The translations under genes and the position numbers were made by a program. Below are positions 15,931 to 24,647 of a stretch of DNA of 64,000 nucleotides, one piece after another. Within the stretch, counting starts at the first letter, position 1. Each line of letters begins with the position of its first letter. The DNA lies in assembly GCA_030148605.1 (NCBI GenBank), contig JASBTD010000038.1, positions 29,921 through 93,920 of the forward strand, in the 5' to 3' direction. Source of the stretch: Erythrobacter sp. (GTDB lineage: Bacteria > Pseudomonadota > Alphaproteobacteria > Sphingomonadales > Sphingomonadaceae). Under the pieces are notes generated by a model. That model was not told the origin of the DNA. It was given only the letters and a program-made list of their open reading frames with translations, and ran no database searches.

Positions 15931-17064
15931 ATGGGTTCGCAGCTTGTCGCACAGATCGAAGAAGCCGCGGCTTGGGTGGCACGGAACCGCTCGTCCGAAG
16001 CTCTATTCGAACGGCTGACGCAAGGCGGGTGCATGATCTGTGGGGCAGGCGGCTATGGCCGCCAGGTCGCCGCGGCTCTGCACGAAAGGGGCATCGCCGT
16101 TCATGGCTTCATCGACCGCAATGCCACGCCGGGCGCCACACTCGACGGCGTGCCCCTAATAACGCGCGGCGATGTAGTCGCTGCCGAGGCTTCAAAGCGG
16201 ACGGCGATCATCGCGATCAACAATTTCCATACCCCGATCGAGGAGGTGGTCGTCTGGGCTGGCAGCCTGTTCGGCGACACGCTCTTCGTCCCCGAACTGC
16301 CTGATGTGATCGGCCCGGCTCTGGGCAATTATTGGCAGGGTGCGCGGGATCTCGTGACCCGCAATGCCGACAGCATCTCACGTCTTCACGAACGGCTTGC
16401 CGATGAGACCTCGCGCAACATTCTCGCCTGTCTGGTTGCCTATCGCCAGAAAGCGGCGCCGCAGTTCCATCCGCCGGTGGACCGCGAGAACCAGTACTTC
16501 GCCCGCGACCTGCTCCTGCCCCTGGAGGAGCCTCAAGTGATCGATTGCGGTGCTTGGCCAGGGGACATGGTCGGCTTGGCCCGCGCTGCCGGTCAGCGCA
16601 TCGCCGGCTGGTATGCCTTCGAACCCGATCCGCAGAACCATGTCGCGCTCGCCACGGTCGCGCGTGAGGCGGGGATCGAGTTTGCAGCCTTGTTCCCCTG
16701 CGCTGTCGGCGAAAGCCCCGGCATGGTTTCCTTCGCGGCCGGGTCTGCCGACGCCTCGCACGCGGTTGACCTGGCGACGGCGGCTGCCAGCCTGGTGCCG
16801 ATCGTGCGGGTCGACGACGTGGTCGAGGCCCAGCGTATCGACATGGTCAAGCTCGACATCGAAGGCTTCGAGGCCCAAGCGCTGAAGGGCATGGCGCGCA
16901 CGCTGGAGAAGCACCGGCCACGCCTCTGCATGGCGATCTATCACAAGCCGGCCGACTTGTGGGAGCTGCCGCTCGCGATCGCCGAGCAGTTCCCTGAGGC
17001 CCGGCTGGCCATTCGCCAGCACGGCTACAACGGCTACGACACGGTGCTCTACGTGGACCTCTAG
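15931..17064 (+). CDS. FkbM-family methyltransferase with N-terminal PglD-like nucleotide-binding domain
   Basis: Two-domain protein of 377 residues. Residues about 30-110 have a Rossmann-like GAGGYGRQVAAALHERGI with FIDRN..PGATLDGVPLI, as in the N-terminal domain of PglD-type acyltransferases and sugar-binding regulators. Residues about 195-370 are an FkbM SAM-dependent methyltransferase (VIDCGAWPGDMVGLA, FEPDPQNH, RVDDVVEAQRIDMVKLDIEGFEAQALKG split by convention). It would O-methylate a sugar or glycan. ATG 15931 follows AAGGA. The stop is TAG built from the TA target of the IS630 element; without the insertion it would read TAA. Confidence 0.8.
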   Translation: MGSQLVAQIEEAAAWVARNRSSEALFERLTQGGCMICGAGGYGRQVAAALHERGIAVHGFIDRNATPGATLDGVPLITRGDVVAAEASKRTAIIAINNFHTPIEEVVVWAGSLFGDTLFVPELPDVIGPALGNYWQGARDLVTRNADSISRLHERLADETSRNILACLVAYRQKAAPQFHPPVDRENQYFARDLLLPLEEPQVIDCGAWPGDMVGLARAAGQRIAGWYAFEPDPQNHVALATVAREAGIEFAALFPCAVGESPGMVSFAAGSADASHAVDLATAAASLVPIVRVDDVVEAQRIDMVKLDIEGFEAQALKGMARTLEKHRPRLCMAIYHKPADLWELPLAIAEQFPEARLAIRQHGYNGYDTVLYVDL

Positions 17065-18107
17065 AGCGGTTTCCGCTCACTCCGGTTCATATCCGCATGA
17101 TCTGAAGCAATTGGCGCACTCGTCTGGCTGGACGATGTTGACGAGCCTTCCGATCAGGTCCCACAGGCCGCGGAAGGTGCGTTCGCCCGCCTTGCGCAGT
17201 ATGGCCTTGAGCCGTGATAACGCCTTCTCAATCGGGTTGAAGTCAGGGCTGTAGCGCGGGAGGAAGCGCAGGGTGGCGCCGACTGCTTCGGTCTTCTCCT
17301 TCACGGCCAGGCGCTTATGGCTGGAGAGATTGTCCATGATGACGATGTCACCGGGTTGGAGCTCGGGCACCAGCACCTTGGTGACGTGGGCTTCGAACCA
17401 GTCCCGTTGATCGGTCCGTCGAGCACCATGGGCGCGCGACCATGCCAGTCATGCGCAGGCCTGCGCCCAGCGTAGTGGTCTTGCGGGGACCATGCGAGAA
17501 GCCCATGCGCAGCCGCTCGCCTCTCTTGGAGCGGCCATGGCTGCCGGTCATGTTCGTTGCAGTCCACGTCTCATCTATGAAGACCAGACGCTCAGGGTCA
17601 AGATCGAGTTGGCCCTCGAACCAGCGCTGGCGCTACCTCAGGACTCTTGCTCGATCGCATGCCTGGTCTTTTTCTGCGCGTGATCCCGTGACGCGCGAAG
17701 AAGCGATGCACGGTGCCGATGCCCACCGGCACACCGCGCTCGATCAGTCGCGCCTGGATCTCGGTCAGGGTAATGTCCTCCTACTCCGCGAGCAGCGCCC
17801 TGATAAAGTCCCCGTGTGCCTCGATCCTACCTGAGTGCCGGTCACCACTGCGAGGCTTGGCGACCGCCCTGCCATACCGAAGTGCAAGGCGCCTCCAGCG
17901 AATAGCGCTCGAAATGCTTACATCAAAATGGGCTGCAGCCGCTCGGCAACTCATGTCGCCATCAATCGCCGCAACGACTCGATCCCGAAGGCCCTGTGAA
18001 AGCGTCCGCGCCATCCATGTTGGCCTCCCTCGTCCAGCAAAAAGGATGAATCAGAACCGCGCTCGCAAGGGATCCCCGCCGGGTCAGAACGTGGGGAAAA
18101 CGCTCTA
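17062..18107 (-). mobile_element. IS630-family insertion sequence (decayed)
   Basis: A 1.05-kb element bounded by TA on both sides (17062-17063 and 18106-18107), the IS630/Tc1-mariner target duplication. Terminal inverted repeats are GAGCGGTTTCCGC at the left and, read inward on the other strand, GAGCGTTTTCCCC at the right (11 of 13 match). The left terminus itself folds as GAGCGG-TTT-CCGCTC. It carries one transposase gene, now broken. Confidence 0.85.
17077..18014 (-). pseudogene. IS630-family transposase, multiply disrupted
   Basis: Remnant of a DDE transposase of about 310 codons. The N-terminal helix-turn-helix part (18014-17781; RVVAAIDGDMSCRAAAAHFDVS region) ends at an in-frame TAG at 17781-17783 where the family reads on as EDITLTEIQARL. 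The middle (SHGRSKRGERLRMGFSHG, about 17551-17430) and the C-terminal third (17376-17077; DIVIMDNLSSHK and YSPDFNPIEKALSRLK, the second and third acidic residues of the DDE triad) lie in different frames, so at least two frameshifts besides the nonsense codon are needed. It cannot make transposase. Confidence 0.85.
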
Positions 18108-18115
18108 ATCAGGCA

Positions 18116-19465
18116 TCAGGCTTCGGTCTGGGGTCGGGGCGTAAACAGCGGCGTATGGTTGCGCAAGCCGCGCAGATCGATTTCGCGCCACACGTCGCCG
18201 ATCGTCCCCAGCGACAGACCGATGCCGATAAGGATCAGTAGCCCCGGGCGCAGGAAGAAGCCGACGCCCACACCGACCTGCAGCTCGACGAGCTGCCCGG
18301 ACAGCCAGGACTCGCGCCAGATCGTTGGGATCAGCCCAAGCACGATCTCTCCTGGCAGGCACAGCAGATAGCAGGCGACGAGCGCGATCGGGCGGGCGAT
18401 GCCTTTCCACGGTTCCATGAACACCAGCAGGATCACCATGATCTGGGTGTAGCCGCCCGCCTCGGAGGAAATCAGCGCCAGACAGATCCCGAGCGCCGCG
18501 AGGCGGTGAGGGGACACCGCCTCGGGCCGGAGGTAAGCCGCGAAAAGCGCCGCAAGCAGGAGGGCCTGTCCGCTCCGCATTAGGATCGTGATCACCACTA
18601 ATCCGGTTTCGGCAAGATCCGAGCCGACCACGCGCATGATTGGGAACACCTCGCCCGAAAGCAGCGAGCTTAGCGGCTGATAAGTCACTGAATAGTAAAT
18701 GTCGAGCACCTGCGAGGCGACGAAGCCGCTCGAGTAATTATATATGTTTGTGTAGATTTCGATCGGCGACCCCGATCCGTGCAGCAGGTAGGATACGAGG
18801 TAGACTAGCAAGGTCGCAATCGCCACCCCCTCGGTCCAGCGCCAGCGCCGTTTGAGCACCTGTACCGCGAAACCTGCCACCAGGTAGACCTTGAAATTGA
18901 TCGCCAGCCCCGCCGCCAGCCAGCGCAGTCGGGCCGAGGCGAGCAGCGGCCCGAGGGCGAGCAGCATGCAGGTGAAGGTCAGCAGCAGCACATTGCCGCG
19001 TTCCAGCGCGAAGAGCATCGGCATGCCCATGCCCAGCGCGATGGTGCGCGGCAGCACGGTGCGCCGGTCGATCTTGCGGAAGGTCAGCCAGCAAAGCACG
19101 GCATTGAGCACGAACACCGCCAGGATCACGGTGATCCCCAGCCAGTCGCAATCGCGCGAGGGCAGGCCCTCATTGGAGACATAGCAGTGATCGAGGCCGA
19201 AGAAGCGCAACACCACGAAAGTCAGCGGCGGATAGATTGTCCGCCACGAATCATAGGAGCCCGGATCGCGCGCCCAGTAGGCGGTGTTGAACCAGTCCAT
19301 GAAGGTGTCGCTGGGTTCGTAGAAGAACGGCTGGGGCAGGTAGCCGTTCTGGTCGAACAGGTAGGCGACCCGCACCAGCAGCCCGAGAATGGCGAGGGCG
19401 AACAGCATCTCCGTCCACCAGCCCAGCCGCGAAGGTGCAGCGCCGCCGGCGCGCGCCTCGCTCAT
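18116..19465 (-). CDS. GT87-like polytopic membrane glycosyltransferase
   Basis: Integral membrane protein of 449 residues with about ten to twelve segments, resembling GT-C glycosyltransferases of the DUF2029/GT87 group (polyprenyl-phosphate mannose users). The first periplasmic loop (SDTFMDWFNTAYWARDPGSYDSW split here) carries the acidic residue expected for catalysis; a second feature is ALERGNVLLLTF. Assignment to GT87 is by topology and the FMDWFN/ERGN pattern, not certain. The start overlaps the gtrA stop by four bases (ATGA); the gene is the last of the leftward polysaccharide unit, and its stop lies 9 bases from the IS element. Confidence 0.7.
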   Translation of the reverse strand: MSEARAGGAAPSRLGWWTEMLFALAILGLLVRVAYLFDQNGYLPQPFFYEPSDTFMDWFNTAYWARDPGSYDSWRTIYPPLTFVVLRFFGLDHCYVSNEGLPSRDCDWLGITVILAVFVLNAVLCWLTFRKIDRRTVLPRTIALGMGMPMLFALERGNVLLLTFTCMLLALGPLLASARLRWLAAGLAINFKVYLVAGFAVQVLKRRWRWTEGVAIATLLVYLVSYLLHGSGSPIEIYTNIYNYSSGFVASQVLDIYYSVTYQPLSSLLSGEVFPIMRVVGSDLAETGLVVITILMRSGQALLLAALFAAYLRPEAVSPHRLAALGICLALISSEAGGYTQIMVILLVFMEPWKGIARPIALVACYLLCLPGEIVLGLIPTIWRESWLSGQLVELQVGVGVGFFLRPGLLILIGIGLSLGTIGDVWREIDLRGLRNHTPLFTPRPQTEA

Positions 19466-19872
19466 CGGGAGCCGACCTGAAAGACGAGGTGGCGCAGCAC
19501 GAAGTAATTGACCACCGACACCGCCACCGCCGCCGCGATCCCGGCGACATAAGGATTGGCGATGAACTGCGCGATCCCCGCCAGCGCGCCGAGGCCGAGC
19601 AGGTAATGCCCGCCATAGGACAGCACGAAGCGCAGCTTGGCCGGGCTGCTCCCGCGAAAGACGTGGCGCGAATAGGTGACATAGTTGAAGGCCATGCCCA
19701 TTACGTGCGCTGTCGCCTGGGCGAGATACATGTTCATCCCCAGCGCCACCAGCAGCAGGTAGGCGCCGATCCCGAAGGCGGTGTTGAGCGCCGCGGCCTG
19801 GTAGAATCGCACCAGCTCGCGAATCCGCGCCCAGTGGGGAGCAGCCCCGATCTTACTGATCTTCTGGAGCAA
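19462..19872 (-). CDS. GtrA family membrane protein
   Basis: Four-segment membrane protein thought to flip or present polyprenyl-phosphate-linked sugars. The 136 residues have LVRFYQAAALNTAFGIGAYLLL (segment 1 region), MAFNYVTYSRHVF with the conserved N-Y---R-.VF motif at about residues 62-74, and two further segments ending FVLRHLVF. The start is a TTG at 19872 after GGATC; no ATG is suitably placed. It overlaps the GT2 gene by 20 bases and the GT87-like gene by four. A GT2 plus GtrA plus GT-C trio is the standard module for periplasmic glycan decoration. Confidence 0.88.
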   Translation of the reverse strand: MLQKISKIGAAPHWARIRELVRFYQAAALNTAFGIGAYLLLVALGMNMYLAQATAHVMGMAFNYVTYSRHVFRGSSPAKLRFVLSYGGHYLLGLGALAGIAQFIANPYVAGIAAAVAVSVVNYFVLRHLVFQVGSR

Positions 19873-20848
19873 AATTGATCCGTTCTTTCTCGATCACCAG
19901 CGGCGTGCGGCGGGTGCGTTCCGAGACGATCCGCAGATTGTCGCCGAGCAGGCCGAGAAAGCCGAACAGCAGCGCAAATTCGAACTGCACCACCGCCCCG
20001 ATCAGCCAGCCGGCGATCGGGCGTCCGGCGAAGAAGGCCAGCAGCGCGCCCAGCAGCATCAGCCCGGCCATCAGCATCCCGAACACGCCGATATAGATCG
20101 GCGCGCGCAGCAGCCGCTTGGACGAGCCCGACAGCGCCGACATGGCGAAATCGAACAGCGCGAAGAAATTGTTCTTCGATGCCCCGGCGGCGCGCGGCGG
20201 GCGGGCATAGGGGATGGCCTTGATCGCAAAGCCGGTTTCCACCAGCATGCCGCGAAAGAACGGCTCGGGCTCGGCAAGCTCGCGGGTGTAATCGACCACC
20301 CGCCGGGTGTAGAGCCCGAAGCCGGTCGCCTGCGGCACCACCGGGTAATCGCCGAAGGTCTGCGCCAGCCAGTAGGACAGGGCCCGGAACTGGCGGTGGA
20401 GAAAGCCGACCTTCTCCTCGCGCCGCACCCCCAGCACGATGTCATAGCCCTCGCGCCAGCCCGCGATCAGCTCGGGGATCAGTTCGGGCGGGTCCTGGAA
20501 ATCGGCGCACAGGCCGATCACCGCCTTGCCCGATGTCTGGAAAATCGCGTGGGTGGGCGAGCGCATCTGGCCGAAATTGCGGCTGTTGACGATCAGCTTC
20601 ACCCGCCGGTCGCGCGCGCAGACCTCGCGGATCAGCTCCACCGTGCGGTCGGTCGAGGCATTGTCGATCAGCACGATCTCGAAATCGTGGATGCCCAGCG
20701 CCTCGAGCTGTCCGCTCGCCGCGGCGATGATCGCCTGGGCGCTCTCTTCCTCGTTGTAGCAGGGGATGACCACCGAGATCTCCGGCGGGCTGGCGGGCCG
20801 CGGGTGGCCGGTCTCGAGCGTGCGGGCCATGGCGCTGTCCTGTTTCAT
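19853..20848 (-). CDS. GT2 polyprenyl-phosphate glycosyltransferase (GtrB/DPM1-like)
   Basis: Transfers a sugar from a nucleotide donor to polyprenyl phosphate on the cytosolic face. The GT-A domain (about residues 22-240) begins ISVVIPCYNEEESAQ, has IVLIDNASTDRT, NSRNFGQMRSPTHAIFQTSG and the ADFQDPPELIPEL metal/donor motif (about 117), followed by two membrane segments (about 250-310). 331 residues is typical of GtrB. Its ATG overlaps the upstream stop by four bases. It would feed the product to the GtrA and GT-C partners encoded next. Confidence 0.9.
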   Translation of the reverse strand: MKQDSAMARTLETGHPRPASPPEISVVIPCYNEEESAQAIIAAASGQLEALGIHDFEIVLIDNASTDRTVELIREVCARDRRVKLIVNSRNFGQMRSPTHAIFQTSGKAVIGLCADFQDPPELIPELIAGWREGYDIVLGVRREEKVGFLHRQFRALSYWLAQTFGDYPVVPQATGFGLYTRRVVDYTRELAEPEPFFRGMLVETGFAIKAIPYARPPRAAGASKNNFFALFDFAMSALSGSSKRLLRAPIYIGVFGMLMAGLMLLGALLAFFAGRPIAGWLIGAVVQFEFALLFGFLGLLGDNLRIVSERTRRTPLVIEKERINFAPEDQ

Positions 20849-21954
20849 GCCGCCTCCGCCTCGCCCGCGGCCCGGCCGGTGCCGATCGGCATGCGCCAGG
20901 CGTAGAACTCGATCCCCAGCCCCAGCAGCAGCACCAGCACGGCGAGCACGCCAAAGGCGATGTTGAACTGGCGCGAGGTGTCAATGTAGGCGCTCTCGAG
21001 GATGCGGATATTGGCGGTGGAGGTCAGCTCCTCGACCGCGGCGCCTTCGAGCAGGCGCTTGTAGCTCTCGTAGAGCGACAGCGACAGGTCGAGCTCGCGG
21101 CGCAGGCGGTCCACCTCGGTGGATTCGCGCACCACCCGGCCGACCGAGTTCTCGTTGTCGGGCGAGAGCGAGCGGGCCTCGGCAAGCTGCTTGCGCAGGG
21201 CATCGATCTCGGCCTTGATCTGGCGGACGTTGAGGTGATCGTCGCTGTAGAACTCGCGCGCCGCGTTGAGCTGGGTTTCCTTGCCGATGATCATGTCTTC
21301 AAGCTGCGGCACCCGCGCGCCGATCGCGCCGATGGCGGATTCGGGCGAGCTGTAGCGGGTCCGCATCCGGAAGGTGTCGTAGCGGGCCTGCGCCTTGGCG
21401 AGCCGGTCGCTGGCATCCTCGACCAGCTCCTCGAGCACGCGGCGCTTGTAGGCGGTCTGCTCGCGCGAGACCTCGGCCAGCTCGTCGCGGATCGCCACCG
21501 CATAGGCGGCGACGATGTCATGGGCGAGATCGGCATCCTCGTTGAGCAGTTCGACCTGCACGATGCCGCCGCGCAGCGCCCGCAGATCGACTTCGCGCTC
21601 CAGCCAGCGGGTCGTGGCGACCGCGTTCATGTCGAGCCGCTCGGTGAGCTTGGCCTCCGCGATCACCTTTTCGCGCACCGCATCGCTGCGCCCGATCAGC
21701 AGGCTCACCTCGACGGCGGTCTGCTGGCCGAACACGTTCTGCACCGCGCCCAGCTGCGTGAGCGCGCTGGCGAGGCCGAGGCTGCCCGGATCGGTCGGGG
21801 TGAGGGTCACCGCCGCCCGGTATTTCTCCGGGAACAGGGTGAGCGCGACGAGGATCGCCACCAGCACCGCAAACAGCGTGCGGCGCCACAGCGGCCTGCG
21901 GATCACCGGCGCCCGGGCGAAGCTGTCGAACAGCGAAGGCGGGGGCTTGACCAT
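20845..21954 (-). CDS. Polysaccharide co-polymerase/chain-length protein (KpsE/Wzz-like)
   Basis: Inner-membrane protein with two anchors, residues about 25-42 and 333-352, and a long periplasmic coiled-coil part between (QLEDMIIGKETQLNAAREFY, IDALRKQLAEARS, DRLRRELDLSLSLYESYKRL), the PCP layout. There is no C-terminal tyrosine-kinase domain, so it resembles KpsE/BexC-type PCP-3 proteins of ABC-transporter-dependent capsules more than Wzc. 369 residues fits. Its start overlaps the exporter stop by one base (TGATG). Partner of the SLBB protein encoded just upstream. Confidence 0.88.
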   Translation of the reverse strand: MVKPPPSLFDSFARAPVIRRPLWRRTLFAVLVAILVALTLFPEKYRAAVTLTPTDPGSLGLASALTQLGAVQNVFGQQTAVEVSLLIGRSDAVREKVIAEAKLTERLDMNAVATTRWLEREVDLRALRGGIVQVELLNEDADLAHDIVAAYAVAIRDELAEVSREQTAYKRRVLEELVEDASDRLAKAQARYDTFRMRTRYSSPESAIGAIGARVPQLEDMIIGKETQLNAAREFYSDDHLNVRQIKAEIDALRKQLAEARSLSPDNENSVGRVVRESTEVDRLRRELDLSLSLYESYKRLLEGAAVEELTSTANIRILESAYIDTSRQFNIAFGVLAVLVLLLGLGIEFYAWRMPIGTGRAAGEAEAA

Positions 21955-23828
21955 CAGTTCACCGCCAGCACCGTTGCCGCCGCGATGCCGAGCTGGAACA
22001 GCACGGTGCTGATCTGGGCGATCTTGGCGAGAATGTCGGTCTCGCGGGTCTTGACCGGCACGAACACCACGTCGCCCGGCAGGGCCGGGGCGGACAGGGC
22101 GCCGCGATCCTTGGTCAGCACCGCGCCATTGGCGCGCACCACGAAGATGTCGCCCTTGTCGGCGGCGTCGATGGTGCCGCCCGACAGGTCGATATATTCG
22201 CGGATGCGGCGCGGCTTGGCGCCGATCATGAACGAGCCGGGGCGATAGACCGCGCCGAACACGCCGATGCTCGACGGGCGGGGGGGAATGTAGATGCGGT
22301 CGTTGTTTTCCAGCACCAGGTTGCCCGGCGGCATGGTGTCGCTCGGGCTGATGTCGAGCACCAGGCGGCCATCGGGCTCGGTGTCGCGCAGGTTGGCAAG
22401 GAAGCTGCGCGCGGCGGTCATCTGGCGTTGCTGCTGGTCGGGCGAGACGCTGTTGTCGATGGTGACGGGCGAGGCGGCGAGGGTCAGTTCGACTTGGTCG
22501 ATTGCGTAGTTGAAGCTTTCGCGCTGCTGGACGCGCACCGAGTTGCGCACCAGCTGGGTGCCATAGGGGAACGCCCGCGAGGTCAGGCCGCCGGCCTGTG
22601 CGATCACTTCGGAAAGCGGGGTCTGCGGGGGGACGTAGTAATTGCCGGGCCGTGCCACTTCGCCCTCGATCCGCACGATGATCGATTGCCCCGCGACCGG
22701 CTGGCGCAGGCTGCCCAGTTCGAGGATCTGGACGATGTCGCCTTCCACCGCTGGAACGCGCGGGGCCTCGCCCATGGCGATCTCGCGCGGGCCGGGCTCA
22801 CCCTCGGGCACGGCGCGGTAGAGTAGCAGACGCGCCGGATCGCCGAGGCTGCTCACCCCGCCGGCCAGCGCCACCATGTCGGCGAGCGTCTCGCCCGCGC
22901 GCAGTTCGAAGATCGCCTCGTTGTTGGCGCTGCCGAAAACCGCCACCTGCCGCCCCACCGGGGGGATAAGCAGGACGTCCTCGTTCTCGAGCACGAAATC
23001 GTTGAGCCGGTTGCCGCCGAGCAGCAGTTCGTAAAGGTCGAAGGTGCCGAATTCGCGCCCGTCGCGGATCAGCTTGACCGAGCGCATCGAGCCCCCCGCG
23101 CTGGGCCCGCCGGCCTGCAGCACGGCATTGGCGAGGCTCGAGAGGCTCGAGACGGTGTAGGCCCCGGGATTGTTCGCGAAACCTGTGACATAGACGCGGA
23201 TGCCGCGCAGTTCCTCCACCCGCACGCCGACGCGGAAATTGCGGTACTGCGTGCCGATCGCCCGCATCATGAAGTCCTTGAGATCGCCGGTGCGTACCCC
23301 GGCGAGCTTGATCATGCCGACGCTGGGCAGGTAGATCTCGCCATTGGTGTCGATCGTCCGCTCGACGCTGCCTTCGACCGAGCCCGACAGCGAGATGTCG
23401 ATCATGTCGCCCACGTTGAGGCGGTAGTCGGGCGGGACGGTGGCCGTGGCGGGCACCGCGAAATCGCGGTTCTCGGGCAGGATCAGATCGGCCCCGAAGA
23501 CCGGCAGGCTGCGCCCGAGGACGCGCTGGACATATTTCTCGAACTCGCTCGGCTCGGCCTTTTCGAGCATGCGCCGGCTGCGATCGAGCAGGCTGTCCTC
23601 GCCAGCTTCCTCCTTGCCGGACTGGACGATGATCGAGGGATTGGCCCCGGCATCCTCGATCTCGGTCGGGCCGATGCCGGTGGAGCGTTCCGCCGGCGGG
23701 CTGTTGGATTGCCCTTCCGGGCTTTCTTCGCGCACCTGCGCGGCGGCAGGGCCGCCCGCCAGCGCCAGACCGAGCGCGCCTGCGAGCGCCAGGCTTGTGG
23801 TGAATTTCACGAAATCAGACAGGTTCAT
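21954..23828 (-). CDS. SLBB-domain polysaccharide export protein (KpsD/Wza-like), internal start of the fused frame
   Basis: Probable real start of the exporter: ATG 23828 opens a 624-residue protein with a signal peptide (SLALAGALGLALAGGPAAAQV, cleavage after AAA about residue 31). A poly-saccharide-export domain follows (DYRLNVGDMIDISLSGSVEGS, about 135-220), then several SLBB domains (RGIRVYVTGFANNPGAYTVSS-type strands, QVAVFGSANNEAIFEL, RIEGEVARPGNYYVPPQTPL, IGVFGAVYRPGSFMIG) and a C-terminal hydrophobic helix. Length and number of SLBB repeats fit KpsD rather than the shorter Wza. GGAT lies upstream of the ATG. Same stop as the fused entry. Confidence 0.75.
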   Translation of the reverse strand: MNLSDFVKFTTSLALAGALGLALAGGPAAAQVREESPEGQSNSPPAERSTGIGPTEIEDAGANPSIIVQSGKEEAGEDSLLDRSRRMLEKAEPSEFEKYVQRVLGRSLPVFGADLILPENRDFAVPATATVPPDYRLNVGDMIDISLSGSVEGSVERTIDTNGEIYLPSVGMIKLAGVRTGDLKDFMMRAIGTQYRNFRVGVRVEELRGIRVYVTGFANNPGAYTVSSLSSLANAVLQAGGPSAGGSMRSVKLIRDGREFGTFDLYELLLGGNRLNDFVLENEDVLLIPPVGRQVAVFGSANNEAIFELRAGETLADMVALAGGVSSLGDPARLLLYRAVPEGEPGPREIAMGEAPRVPAVEGDIVQILELGSLRQPVAGQSIIVRIEGEVARPGNYYVPPQTPLSEVIAQAGGLTSRAFPYGTQLVRNSVRVQQRESFNYAIDQVELTLAASPVTIDNSVSPDQQQRQMTAARSFLANLRDTEPDGRLVLDISPSDTMPPGNLVLENNDRIYIPPRPSSIGVFGAVYRPGSFMIGAKPRRIREYIDLSGGTIDAADKGDIFVVRANGAVLTKDRGALSAPALPGDVVFVPVKTRETDILAKIAQISTVLFQLGIAAATVLAVN

Positions 23829-24647
23829 TTCAAAATCCGCAGTTGTGGCTTTGCCGGGCCCACTAGCCCGACCGAAGTTGCAAGCCTGATAGCAGCCATC
23901 GCCGTCAAAACCAGCACCCCGTACGCCTATCGTCCCGCCGCCGCGATCCGCCGCGGCGGCTGGGCGAGGGGTGGGGGCGGCCGCCAGCCGCGCGTGGAGC
24001 GCCCGGGCGAGCGCCGAGCAATCGGCGAAGCGGTGCGCGGCCGGCACGCCGGCATCCGCATTGCCATAGCCATATTCGACGAACAGGCACTCCATCCCGA
24101 GGCTGCGGGCGAGCGCGATGTCGACCTCGCTGTCGCCGACCATCACGCAGGTCTCGGCGGCAAGGCCGATCTGCCGCACCGCTTCGGCCAGCATGTCGGG
24201 CTCGGGCTTGGGCGGCAGGCGCTCCGAACTGCCGACGATGGCGGCGAAGTGATGAGCAATGCCCAGTTCGCCCAGCACCTTTTCGCACAGGTGCTGCGGC
24301 TTGTTCGAGCAGATCGCCAGCCGCAGCCCGGCCGCGCCGAGCCCGGCGAGCATCTCGGCCACCCCGGGATAGATGCTTTCCGCCGGGGTGCGGGTCGCCG
24401 CGTAGCGCTGGCGGAAGGTGGCAAGATCCGCATCGAGATCGTCGCAATCCGCGCCCAGCAACCCGCGCACCAGCGCCGCCCCGCCGAAGCTGGCGAAGGG
24501 CAGCGCCTCGGCATAGGCCATCCGCCGCGGCGAGCCGCGCTCGGCGAGCATCGCGTTGGTGATCGACAGCGACATCGGCACACTGTCCACCAGCGTGCCG
24601 TCGAGGTCGAAGATCACTCCGGCCAGGGGTGCGCCAAGCCCGCTCAT
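21954..24647 (-). CDS. In-frame fusion: HAD hydrolase + SLBB polysaccharide export protein
   Basis: One open frame of 897 codons. Residues 1-about 225 are a HAD-IA phosphatase: nucleophile motif FDLDGTLVDS (Asp14, Asp16), SNKPQHLCEK, Lys in PPKPEPDM and GDSEVDIALA. Residues about 226-273 are a low-complexity linker that looks like translated intergenic DNA. From Met274 a complete second protein begins with its own signal peptide. No stop separates them. A true fusion would put a phosphatase in front of an export signal, so loss of the HAD stop codon with separate internal initiation is more likely. The start overlaps the TPP gene stop by four bases. Confidence 0.7.
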   Translation of the reverse strand: MSGLGAPLAGVIFDLDGTLVDSVPMSLSITNAMLAERGSPRRMAYAEALPFASFGGAALVRGLLGADCDDLDADLATFRQRYAATRTPAESIYPGVAEMLAGLGAAGLRLAICSNKPQHLCEKVLGELGIAHHFAAIVGSSERLPPKPEPDMLAEAVRQIGLAAETCVMVGDSEVDIALARSLGMECLFVEYGYGNADAGVPAAHRFADCSALARALHARLAAAPTPRPAAAADRGGGTIGVRGAGFDGDGCYQACNFGRASGPGKATTADFEMNLSDFVKFTTSLALAGALGLALAGGPAAAQVREESPEGQSNSPPAERSTGIGPTEIEDAGANPSIIVQSGKEEAGEDSLLDRSRRMLEKAEPSEFEKYVQRVLGRSLPVFGADLILPENRDFAVPATATVPPDYRLNVGDMIDISLSGSVEGSVERTIDTNGEIYLPSVGMIKLAGVRTGDLKDFMMRAIGTQYRNFRVGVRVEELRGIRVYVTGFANNPGAYTVSSLSSLANAVLQAGGPSAGGSMRSVKLIRDGREFGTFDLYELLLGGNRLNDFVLENEDVLLIPPVGRQVAVFGSANNEAIFELRAGETLADMVALAGGVSSLGDPARLLLYRAVPEGEPGPREIAMGEAPRVPAVEGDIVQILELGSLRQPVAGQSIIVRIEGEVARPGNYYVPPQTPLSEVIAQAGGLTSRAFPYGTQLVRNSVRVQQRESFNYAIDQVELTLAASPVTIDNSVSPDQQQRQMTAARSFLANLRDTEPDGRLVLDISPSDTMPPGNLVLENNDRIYIPPRPSSIGVFGAVYRPGSFMIGAKPRRIREYIDLSGGTIDAADKGDIFVVRANGAVLTKDRGALSAPALPGDVVFVPVKTRETDILAKIAQISTVLFQLGIAAATVLAVN

